A stretch of 38,474 bases of DNA from positions 1-38,474 of the forward strand of contig JACPPG010000022.1 in NCBI GenBank assembly GCA_016191115.1, read 5' to 3'. The notes beneath the pieces are model-generated. The model was given only the letters and a program-made list of their open reading frames with translations. It ran no database searches and was not told the origin of the DNA. The translations under genes and the position numbers were made by a program. This stretch comes from Planctomycetia bacterium. Lineage in GTDB: Bacteria > Planctomycetota > Planctomycetia > Pirellulales > JACPPG01. This document shows, in pieces, positions 32,811 through 38,368 of this stretch. Numbering within the stretch: the first letter of the stretch is position 1; each line of letters starts with the position of its first letter.

Positions 32811-32820
32811 CATTCGGCTC
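32811..32820. repeat. Target-site duplication, right copy
   Basis: CATTCGGCTC, identical to 32644-32653, directly after the GGCCCTG end of the element. Confidence 0.9.
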
Positions 32821-32958
32821 TCCGTGCGACCAATTTGTCGCAGACATTGTCCGCGGCTGCAAGCGGCACGATGTTTGCGGCGATTTCTTCGTTAGGGAAA
32901 GGGCCAGCCGAGGTCATTGTGTCCGCCAGGGGTCGGACCGATGCCCCCAAGGGTTCCG

Positions 32959-33198
32959 ATGTACTACCTCTACGGGGCCAAGCCGGGCGTGGAGCGCAAG
33001 CTCGTGGCCACCTTCGGCTCCGAGCAGCAACTGCTGGCTTACGTGCACTGGGCAACTCTGTCGGCCATCGACGGATTGCACAAGTTCGAGCAGGGCAGCC
33101 CGCTCGCCGGCTACGGGCGGTGGAGCTATTCGGACAAGCCGCTGACGGAGGAAGACCCGACGTCGGTGGAGCACAATCCATCGCCGAGCATGCTGTGA
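32959..33198 (+). CDS. Small protein of unknown function
   Basis: 79 residues: MYYLYGAKPGVERKLVATFG, then LAYVHWATL and a C-terminal EHNPSPSML. It has the codon bias of real genes here and a mixed alpha/beta composition, without signal peptide or membrane helix. I do not recognise the family. The start could be ATG 32959 or, six codons earlier, ATG 32941; neither has a strong ribosome binding site. It stands alone between two mobile elements. Confidence 0.6.
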   Translation: MYYLYGAKPGVERKLVATFGSEQQLLAYVHWATLSAIDGLHKFEQGSPLAGYGRWSYSDKPLTEEDPTSVEHNPSPSML

Positions 33199-33372
33199 CG
33201 TTTGCCGCCGCGCGATATTTAACGGAGGTTCAACCCATGTCCAAATGCGAGGTTTTGCAACGAGTTTGACAAGGCCTTCACGGTGACCGTCCCCTCTCCC
33301 AGGGCTTTGCAGTTCTCCTGCATGGCACCCGACCATGTCGGACAAGGCCCATTCGTTTGGGTAGCTGCTTCT

Positions 33373-33522
33373 CTAGTGTCGTTTGAAGTATTGGACTTCG
33401 CGCTCGTGCTGCTCGGCGGCGGCCCGCGTGCGGAACGTGCCGAGGTTGCGCCGCTTCCCCGTGCGGGGATTCTTTTTGCGGGAGTACAAGCGGTACTCGC
33501 CCGACGATAGCTTGCGAATCAT
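33373..33522 (-). CDS. 49-residue basic protein with strong ribosome binding site
   Basis: MIRKLSSGEYRLYSRKKNPR followed by LGTFRTRAAAEQHEREVQYFKRH. It is very basic and compact, and I recall similar short sequences as a conserved small protein in several bacterial phyla, with no assigned function. AAAGGAG lies six bases before ATG 33522, one of the best Shine-Dalgarno sites in the window, which decides the start against a longer frame to 33579. A nucleic-acid or ribosome-associated role is plausible from composition only. The 174 bp downstream (33199-33372) hold nothing I recognise. Confidence 0.78.
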   Translation of the reverse strand: MIRKLSSGEYRLYSRKKNPRTGKRRNLGTFRTRAAAEQHEREVQYFKRH

Positions 33523-33680
33523 GGCGATCTCCTTTCGACCTCTCCGACACGGCAGCGCCGCGCGTTCCGCCCGCCCCATGAGCGAGGCAAGTCATGTGCC
33601 ACGGCTCGCCCCGGAGAAATGCCACCCACGCGAAGCGTGCTGTCGAAATGATCGACGTATCGATCAACGGCTCCGCCCTC

Positions 33681-33823
33681 CAGGGCCGCGCGGAAGCGGG
33701 AAAATGGGACTGGCTCCGAGCGCACAAAAGCGGAAGTCCTTTCACACGAGGCTTGCGTCTCGGTGCCTGTCCCACTTCCCCTCCGGTGCGCCGCCGCCCA
33801 GCTTGAATATGTGAACGGCCCTG
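33681..33823 (-). mobile_element. MITE-like element, copy 5 (143 bp, diverged)
   Basis: Begins CAGGGCCGCGCGGAAGCGGG and ends GTGAACGGCCCTG, so both CAGGGCC termini survive. The arms are conserved, but the centre and the left sub-terminal stretch differ from copies 1, 3 and 4. The flanks (CTCCGCCCTC and GACTCCCCGC) are not a clear duplication. It lies in the 445-bp spacer before the enolase-superfamily gene, where I see no other gene. Confidence 0.85.
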
Positions 33824-33967
33824 GACTCCCCGCTTTGACGCGCCCGTGCAAGCAGCACCGCGCTTTTGCACCGCCGCCCGCCGTGGATTACAGTGCCATC
33901 GGCGTTGGGCTCCGACCGGGACCCGCGCCAGCGGCCGGTGGCCGGGCATGAGCGCGGGGAACACTGC

Positions 33968-35110
33968 ATGAAAATCATCGACATCCTCACGTATCCGGTG
34001 CATCTCGGCGGGAACCACGTGTTCGTCAAGGTGCTCACCGACGAGCACCTGTACGGCATCGGCGAGGCGTATCGCGTCGGGCCTGACGAGGCCGTCGAGC
34101 AGACCATCCACTATTTCAAGGACTGGCTCGTTGGGCAGGACCCGACGCGGATCGAGCACTTGTATCGGGTGATGTACAACGGCTCGCGCTTTCCCGGCGG
34201 CTCGATCGTCAACGCGGCCATCAGCGGCATCGAAATCGCGCTGTGGGACCTGAAGGGCAAGGCCTACGGCGTGCCGGTGTATCAGCTTCTGGGAGGCCGC
34301 TGCCGCGATCGCATTCGCGTGTACCGCGCGGCCGGTGGCGGCAGCACCCCGCAGCAAATCGAAGACGATGTCCGCGACGTCGTGGGGCGGCAAGGCTTCA
34401 CCGCGATCAAGACGTCACCACAGCCGGGACATTACCAGCAATTGCCATGGGGGCAGGTCTTGCGCGAGTCGCGGCGGCGGATGGAGATCCTTCGCAAAGC
34501 GGTGGGCGACGACGTCGACATCGCGCTCGACCCGCATGCGCAGATTTTCGAGCCGATCCGCGCGCAGGAGCTGGCCGAGGTCGTGAAGCCTTTTAGGCCG
34601 CTCTTCTACGAGGAGCCGCTGCGGCCGGAGAACATCGCCGCCATGGCGCGGTTGCACGAGAAGATCGACATTCCGCTGGCGACCGGCGAGATGCTCGTCA
34701 CGAAGTACCAGTTCCGCGACTTGATCGCCGCCAATGCGGCCGACATCCTGCAGCCCGATCTGCTGCTGTGCGGCGGGTTGCTCGAAGGCAAGAAGATCGC
34801 CGCGATGGCCGAGGCGGAGTACCTCACCGTCGCCCCGCACAATCCGATGGGCCCGATCTCGACGGCGGTCTCGGCCCATTTCGCCGTGAGCACGCCGAAC
34901 TTCCTGATCCTGGAGTACGTGCCCGACAGCCAGCCGCCCGCGCGCGATTTGATCCTCAAGCCGTTCGCCTATGCCGAAGGCTGGCTGGAAGTGCCCGACA
35001 CGCCCGGGCTGGGGATCGAGCTGAACGAAAAAGCGTTTGCCGGCAAGCCGCTGGTAAAATGGCGGCGCGAGCTCATGCTGGATCGGGACGGGAATGTTGG
35101 GTTTCAGTAG
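33968..35110 (+). CDS. Enolase-superfamily sugar-acid dehydratase (mandelate racemase/DgoD type)
   Basis: 380 residues. The N-terminal capping domain (MKIIDILTYPVHLGGNHVFV) leads into the barrel with metal ligands Asp in ALDPHAQI, Glu in LFYEEPL and Glu in LATGEML, and a general-base His in VAPHNPMGPISTA. The D-x-H pattern after the third strand (DPH) is that of galactonate or mannonate-type dehydratases. The likely reaction is dehydration of an aldonate to a 2-keto-3-deoxy acid; the exact substrate is open. ATG 33968 is the canonical start, and longer frames upstream have no homology. A Tat-exported amidohydrolase lies downstream. Confidence 0.9.
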   Translation: MKIIDILTYPVHLGGNHVFVKVLTDEHLYGIGEAYRVGPDEAVEQTIHYFKDWLVGQDPTRIEHLYRVMYNGSRFPGGSIVNAAISGIEIALWDLKGKAYGVPVYQLLGGRCRDRIRVYRAAGGGSTPQQIEDDVRDVVGRQGFTAIKTSPQPGHYQQLPWGQVLRESRRRMEILRKAVGDDVDIALDPHAQIFEPIRAQELAEVVKPFRPLFYEEPLRPENIAAMARLHEKIDIPLATGEMLVTKYQFRDLIAANAADILQPDLLLCGGLLEGKKIAAMAEAEYLTVAPHNPMGPISTAVSAHFAVSTPNFLILEYVPDSQPPARDLILKPFAYAEGWLEVPDTPGLGIELNEKAFAGKPLVKWRRELMLDRDGNVGFQ

Positions 35111-35179
35111 GGGTTGAGGATGCGCGCCACTTCCTCGACCTCGCGCAAAAAAGTAATCCTGAAAATCGGGGAGAGCGCA

Positions 35180-35404
35180 ATGCCACCAAAAGCCGTTCGA
35201 GTCACGAGTCTCGTCGTCACCGGAATTTCAATCTTATTGGGCGCTGTGGGAATGATTGTGAGCTTTGTTTTCTTATCAATGGTAGGCCCACAAGATGTTC
35301 TAGCCGGGCAGGCAGGCTTTGTAGGCGGATCAATCATCATGGCTGGTGGCGTCGTGTCTCTCGCCGTTCTTGCCTTGTCAACGACTCGGGATAACAGCCC
35401 CTGA
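35180..35404 (+). CDS. Small membrane protein, lower GC than neighbours
   Basis: 74 residues with two hydrophobic segments (SLVVTGISILLGAVGMIVSFVFL and GFVGGSIIMAGGVVSLAVLAL). ATG 35180 has GGGGAGAG a few bases upstream, which fixes the start. Base composition is visibly more AT-rich than both flanking genes, suggesting transfer or relaxed selection. It has no recognised domain. Confidence 0.6.
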   Translation: MPPKAVRVTSLVVTGISILLGAVGMIVSFVFLSMVGPQDVLAGQAGFVGGSIIMAGGVVSLAVLALSTTRDNSP

Positions 35405-35422
35405 GTTAGTGCCATCTGGGGC

Positions 35423-36373
35423 ATGGAATGGGTGCAATCCATGTGGCGCGAGCGTGTGTCTCGACGTGAGTTCCTCGCGGCGAGCGGCGCCGCGGCTGCC
35501 GCACTACCAGTGGCGGCGGTGGTCGCGCGGGCTGAGCCGGCTGATGCGCCAATGATCATCGACTGCCACGCGCACATCTACAGCGAGGACGAGAAGACTT
35601 ACCCGCCGATCGAGAAGCCTTATCGTCCGCCGGCCGGCAAAGGGACGATCGCCCACTTGCGGCAGGAGCTGAAGGCCAACGGCGTCCGCCGCGCGATGGC
35701 CATCCAGACGTTCACGTTTTACCGCTGGGACAACCGCTTCACGGCCGATGCGTCGCGGGCCAATCGCGACGTGATCGCCGGCGTGTGTACGCTCGATCCC
35801 GACGATACGAAAAGCCCGGCCATCCTCGAGCGATACGTCAAGGAGTCGAACGTCCGTGGAGTTCGAAGTATTCCGGCCAAAAGCGGGCGGCTCGACGACC
35901 CGGGCGTCGACGCCTTGTGGTCGGCCGCCGAGCGGCTTCGCATAGTCGTGTGCGTGCTCGTGAATCGCGACAAGCGGCCTGAGATCGAAGCCCTCGCCGC
36001 CCGGCATCCAAGGCTGCCGGTGGTGATCGACCATTGCCTCAACGTCGCGGCCGGCCCGAACTGCGACGCCATCGTGGCCGACATGATCGCGCTGGCGAAG
36101 GTGCCCACTCTGCACGCCAAGCTCTCCTACGTCGTGACCGGCAGCGCGGAGGAATATCCGTTTCGCGACATGCACGAGTCCTGTCGGCAGATCATCAAGG
36201 CCTATTCGCCCGAGCGGTGCGTGTGGGGGAGCGACTTCCCCTGCGAGCTGTGGTGCCCGAAGGCGACGTATGCGCAGCACCTCCGCGTGTTCACGCACGA
36301 GCTGGGCCTCGACGCCGAGACGAAGCGCCAAGTGCTGGGCGAAACCGCCCGGCGGCTGTGGTTCGCGACGTAG
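35423..36373 (+). CDS. Tat-exported amidohydrolase (amidohydrolase_2 family)
   Basis: 316 residues with a twin-arginine signal (SRREFLAASGAAAAALPVAA), then a TIM-barrel metal hydrolase. It has DCHAHIY at the first strand, VVIDHCLN mid-protein, and RCVWGSDFPCEL with its conserved Asp near the C-terminus. This family contains lactonases and decarboxylases. The substrate may be a lactone or cyclic acid connected with the nearby sugar-acid dehydratase, by context only. ATG 35423 is used; ATG 35441 (MWRERVSRREF) would also keep the Tat motif. Confidence 0.85.
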   Translation: MEWVQSMWRERVSRREFLAASGAAAAALPVAAVVARAEPADAPMIIDCHAHIYSEDEKTYPPIEKPYRPPAGKGTIAHLRQELKANGVRRAMAIQTFTFYRWDNRFTADASRANRDVIAGVCTLDPDDTKSPAILERYVKESNVRGVRSIPAKSGRLDDPGVDALWSAAERLRIVVCVLVNRDKRPEIEALAARHPRLPVVIDHCLNVAAGPNCDAIVADMIALAKVPTLHAKLSYVVTGSAEEYPFRDMHESCRQIIKAYSPERCVWGSDFPCELWCPKATYAQHLRVFTHELGLDAETKRQVLGETARRLWFAT

Positions 36374-36463
36374 ACGCTGGCAGGTCCCTCGCTGGCGCTC
36401 TGGCGCTTCGGGCTTGTGTAATGGGTCACCGAGGGCTCCGAGGTTTGCCGACCTAGTCTAGTC

Positions 36464-36491
36464 CACCTAGATCTAGCACTAGATCTAGGTG
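36464..36491. repeat. Perfect 12-bp inverted repeat
   Basis: CACCTAGATCTA, GCAC loop, TAGATCTAGGTG. It is followed at once by a second small hairpin (GGTGC TT GCACC). The local sequence is AT-richer than the neighbourhood. It may be the terminator of the amidohydrolase transcript without a U-tract, an operator or a recombination site. Confidence 0.8.
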
Positions 36492-36541
36492 AGGTGCTTG
36501 CACCCGATTGTGATAGCCGAGATTTTTTTGTGAACCAGCGG

Positions 36542-36581
36542 AACCCTTCCGGCGTCTAAGGTGTTTAGAAGGGTTGACGCC
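36542..36581 (+). promoter_or_regulatory. Interlocking inverted repeats, possible alternative RNA structure
   Basis: AACCCTTC (36542-36549) pairs with GAAGGGTT (36568-36575), while GGCGTC (36551-36556) pairs with GACGCC (36576-36581). The two stems cross, so only one can form unless a pseudoknot folds. This looks like an attenuator-type switch, but no downstream gene is obvious. Confidence 0.4.
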
Positions 36582-36784
36582 GCGGCGGTCGCGGTGGGCT
36601 CTTTTTGAAACGCCGAAACGCCTTATTCAGGTTCTTCCTTCAATGATGTTCTTACGGCCAAGACCGATCCAAGAATGCATAGCCGGGAGTTATTCCGCGC
36701 AGCGAATGCGATCGCTGCAAGGTAATTCCCCCGCGCTACCTCTGCGCTTGTGACGCTTGGCTCTCAGTTCGCTCTGGCTGCCAA

Positions 36785-36817
36785 AGCCCGGTGTCACAAG
36801 GACATCGGGCTTTTTTT
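36785..36817 (+). terminator. Strong rho-independent terminator before the tRNA array
   Basis: AGCCCGGTGTC, loop ACAAG, GACATCGGGCT: an 11-bp stem (one G-U) followed by seven T. It terminates a plus-strand transcript 40 bp upstream of the first tRNA, so the array has its own promoter or is read through. Confidence 0.88.
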
Positions 36818-36856
36818 GTTGGCCTGTCGGTAGCGGCAAAACACAACACGAAGTCT

Positions 36857-36928
36857 GGGTCGGTAGCTGAGACGGTTTAGCGCTTGGCTGAAAACCAGGA
36901 GACGAGGATTCGAGCGCCTCCCGACCCA
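36857..36928 (+). tRNA. tRNA-Phe (GAA)
   Basis: Acceptor GGGTCGG/CCGACCC, anticodon loop CTGAAAA in stem CTTGG/CCAGG, T-loop TTCGAGC, discriminator A. The usually invariant 53-61 G-C pair is A-G, and the D stem has only three pairs, so it is somewhat degenerate. No CCA is encoded. Confidence 0.85.
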
Positions 36929-36964
36929 CTGCGCTCAGCATGCGCGCTGACGGCGACACAACAT

Positions 36965-37038
36965 GGCTCGTTCGTCTATCGGCATGAGGATACTGCCCTT
37001 TCAAGGCGGAGAGATGGGTTCGACTCCCATACGAGCTA
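36965..37038 (+). tRNA. tRNA-Glu (UUC)
   Basis: Acceptor GGCTCGT/ACGAGCT, anticodon loop CTTTCAA, stem CTGCC/GGCGG, T arm ATGGG/CCCAT. The GTTCGTCTA D-arm start is typical of tRNA-Glu. No CCA. Confidence 0.93.
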
Positions 37039-37061
37039 CTGACGTGGGGAACAAAGGACAA

Positions 37062-37134
37062 CGGGATGTTGGGTAACGGCAAGCCCACGTGTTTTGGGCA
37101 CACGATCGTGTCGGTTCGATTCCGGCCATCCTGA
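37062..37134 (+). tRNA. tRNA-Pro (UGG), first copy
   Basis: Acceptor CGGGATG/CATCCTG, anticodon stem CGTGT/ACACG around TTTGGGC (G37 present), T arm GTCGG/CCGGC. It differs strongly from the second Pro(UGG) gene at 37763. No CCA. Confidence 0.87.
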
Positions 37135-37157
37135 CTTGCACACAAGGAAATGAGAAC

Positions 37158-37229
37158 GGTAGTCGAGGGCTGGTTGCCCAAACCCGGCTGATATCCAGGT
37201 GGCGCTGAGTTCGATTCTCAGGACTACCA
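37158..37229 (+). tRNA. tRNA-Ile (GAU)
   Basis: Acceptor GGTAGTC/GACTACC, anticodon loop CTGATAT, T arm CTGAG/CTCAG. The anticodon stem has a C-A mismatch (CCCGG/CCAGG), and the D loop is very short with three unpaired A after the D stem, so folding is irregular. No CCA. Confidence 0.75.
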
Positions 37230-37311
37230 CTGAGCAGAGACCTTCTGAGAACGGAGACACGACGTTGGCAACACACACGCGGCTTAAACGCATACGCCTC
37301 ACCCAACATTT
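37230..37311 (+). other. Spacer with a tRNA-Leu(UAA)-like fragment
   Basis: TTGGCAACACACACGCGGCT followed by TAAAC resembles the D-arm and anticodon loop of tRNA-Leu(UAA). No acceptor, anticodon stem partner or T arm can be found, so this is at most a decayed remnant. Confidence 0.3.
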
Positions 37312-37383
37312 GGGGTCGTGGCGTAACGGTAGCGCTTCCGCCTTTTAAGCGGAATGGTAAGGGTTCGACTCCCTTCGGCCCCA
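37312..37383 (+). tRNA. tRNA-Lys (UUU)
   Basis: Acceptor GGGGTCG/CGGCCCC, anticodon stem TCCGC/GCGGA around CTTTTAA, T arm AAGGG/CCCTT, discriminator A. Well formed. No CCA. Confidence 0.93.
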
Positions 37384-37387
37384 CTGA

Positions 37388-37460
37388 TCGCGCGTAGCTC
37401 AGTGGTGAGAGCAGGTCTCTTATAAGGATCAGGTCGAGGGTTCGATTCCCTCCGCGCGGA
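37388..37460 (+). tRNA. tRNA-Ile (UAU), rare anticodon
   Basis: Acceptor TCGCGCG/CGCGCGG (U1-G72), D arm GCTC/GAGC, anticodon stem GGTCT/GGATC around CTTATAA, T arm GAGGG/CCCTC, discriminator A. Anticodon UAU reads AUA directly. Most bacteria instead use a CAU anticodon modified to lysidine. Confidence 0.85.
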
Positions 37461-37491
37461 TTGTGCGCGCAGAACGAGAAAAAAACGAAAT

Positions 37492-37564
37492 GGGATCAAG
37501 GTGTTAGCGGCAGCATGCCTGGCTCTTAACCAGGTCGGTGAGGGTTCAAGTCCCTCTGGTCCCA
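37492..37564 (+). tRNA. tRNA-Lys (CUU)
   Basis: Acceptor GGGATCA/TGGTCCC, anticodon stem CCTGG/CCAGG around CTCTTAA, T arm GAGGG/CCCTC with TTCAAGT loop, discriminator A. No CCA. Confidence 0.9.
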
Positions 37565-37576
37565 CTGATTGAAAAA

Positions 37577-37648
37577 GCACTGGTCGTCCAGCGGCGAGGA
37601 CTCCGCACCCGTAATGCGGCGACGTGGGTTCGAGTCCCACCCGGTGCC
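37577..37648 (+). tRNA. tRNA-Thr (CGU)
   Basis: Acceptor GCACTGG/CCGGTGC, D arm GTCC/GGAC, anticodon stem CCGCA/TGCGG around CCCGTAA, T arm GTGGG/CCCAC. The discriminator base is C, which is unusual. Confidence 0.9.
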
Positions 37649-37684
37649 CTGTTTGTTCTTTGACAATTCGACCAGCGATTCGAT

Positions 37685-37755
37685 GCGCCCATGATGTAGC
37701 GGCAGCCTACTGCCTTGCTATGGCGGAAGTGCGGGTTCGACTCCCGCTGGGCGCT
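37685..37755 (+). tRNA. Gly-type tRNA body with Ser (GCU) anticodon
   Basis: Acceptor GCGCCCA/TGGGCGC, anticodon stem CTGCC/GGCGG around TTGCTAT, T arm GCGGG/CCCGC. Anticodon GCU would read Ser AGC/AGU, but there is no long variable arm (only AAGT) and the discriminator is U, as in the Gly(UCC) gene of this array. The body matches tRNA-Gly(GCC) with C36 changed to U. A promoter-like TTGACA lies about 25 bp upstream. Confidence 0.85.
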
Positions 37756-37762
37756 TCAGTTT

Positions 37763-37836
37763 CAGGGTGTGGGATAGCCTGGTAATCCGCCTGCTTTGGG
37801 CGCAGGAGAGCGTCGGTTCAAATCCGACCACCCTGA
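37763..37836 (+). tRNA. tRNA-Pro (UGG), second copy
   Basis: Acceptor CAGGGTG/CACCCTG, D arm GGAT/ATCC, anticodon stem CCTGC/GCAGG around TTTGGGC, T arm GTCGG/CCGAC. Well formed, discriminator A, no CCA. Confidence 0.93.
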
Positions 37837-37843
37837 CTCGCAT

Positions 37844-37954
37844 CAGAGTGTAGCGAAGCCTGGCATCGCGCCGGGCACCAGGTACTCATGGTCGGGGGAG
37901 CTTGAGACGACCAACACTTCGCGTCGGTGCCCGGTTCAAATCCTGCCACTCTGA
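37844..37954 (+). tRNA. 111-nt tRNA-like locus with a 9-bp stem in place of the anticodon arm
   Basis: Acceptor CAGAGTG/CACTCTG and D arm GCGA/TCGC are perfect, and the T loop TTCAAAT and end CTGA match the adjacent Pro gene. Between them CCGGGCACC and GGTGCCCGG form a perfect 9-bp inverted repeat around 46 nt, with an inner stem TGGTCG/CGACCA. No normal 5-7-5 anticodon arm exists, and the T stem is only 3 of 5 paired. It may be a tRNA-Pro interrupted by an insertion or rearrangement. Confidence 0.6.
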
Positions 37955-37959
37955 CTCAT

Positions 37960-38034
37960 TGCGGTGGGGCCTGTGCTGGTACAGGCAGGCGGCTGTTAAC
38001 CGCTCCTTCACAGGTTCGATTCCTGTCGCCGCAG
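37960..38034 (+). tRNA. tRNA-Asn (GUU)
   Basis: Acceptor TGCGGTG/CGCCGCA, D arm GCCT/AGGC, anticodon stem GGCGG/CCGCT around CTGTTAA, T arm ACAGG/CCTGT, discriminator G as expected for Asn. No CCA. Confidence 0.92.
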
Positions 38035-38041
38035 CTCTAAC

Positions 38042-38141
38042 GGAAGGACAAGCCAATTGGCGATGGCAACTGTCTCGAAAACAGTCGAGCCACCCACTTC
38101 GCGGGTACCCGGCCTTGAGGGTTCGACTCCCTCTCCTTCCG
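38042..38141 (+). tRNA. tRNA-Ser (CGA)
   Basis: Acceptor GGAAGGA/TCCTTCC, anticodon stem ACTGT/ACAGT around CTCGAAA, long variable arm with an ACCC/GGGT hairpin, T arm GAGGG/CCCTC, discriminator G. A proper class II serine tRNA, 100 nt. Confidence 0.93.
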
Positions 38142-38147
38142 CTTCAC

Positions 38148-38219
38148 GTGCTCTTGGCCGATCGGCAAAGGCATCAGCCTTCCAAACTGAACAGGCGGGT
38201 TCGACTCCCGCAGGGCACT
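38148..38219 (+). tRNA. tRNA-Gly (UCC)
   Basis: Acceptor GTGCTCT/AGGGCAC, anticodon loop CTTCCAA, T arm GCGGG/CCCGC, discriminator U. The anticodon stem TCAGC/ACTGA has a C-A mismatch next to the loop. No CCA. Confidence 0.88.
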
Positions 38220-38225
38220 CTTCGA

Positions 38226-38296
38226 TCGGGGATCGGCTAACGGCAGGCCGCCTGGCTTTGAACCAGGCTGTGGAGGTTCAAGTCCTTCTCCCCGAG
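38226..38296 (+). tRNA. tRNA-Gln (UUG)
   Basis: Acceptor TCGGGGA/TCCCCGA, D arm GGC/GCC, anticodon stem CCTGG/CCAGG around CTTTGAA, T arm GGAGG/CCTTC, discriminator G. Last gene of the array; no terminator is visible after it. Confidence 0.92.
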
Positions 38297-38368
38297 CTTT
38301 GTTGACATTTATTCCGGGGCAGTTGCTGCTGGTAGGAGCTATTGCAATAAGTTGTGGATGGGGAATTT

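Larger units (their letters stand above)
36374..36856. other. Gene-free stretch before the tRNA array
   Basis: About 480 bp with no protein gene. It carries a perfect palindrome (36464-36491), a pair of interlocking inverted repeats (36542-36581) and a strong terminator (36785-36817). This suggests an unannotated transcript ending just before the tRNAs, but I cannot identify a known RNA family in it. Confidence 0.45.

Noticed and set aside
32476..32813. Short frames within the MITE copies (MGLAPSINSASPFRP on one strand, KLDGGAPAGKWDRHRDETLV on the other)
   Set aside because: They recur only because the repeat recurs; no ribosome binding site and no selection visible between copies.
33671..33833. 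Possible target duplication around MITE copy 5
   Set aside because: CTCCGCCCTC and GACTCCCCGC share only a loose CTCC word.
37250..37311. A sixteenth tRNA gene, Leu(UAA)
   Set aside because: Only the D-arm and loop words match; there is no acceptor, anticodon stem pairing or T arm, so it is listed only as a spacer fragment.
36690..37640. Minus-strand frames with sequences such as GRNRTDTIVCPKH and GPEGLEPSPTWLR
   Set aside because: They are antisense readings of the tRNA genes, a classic source of spurious proteins.
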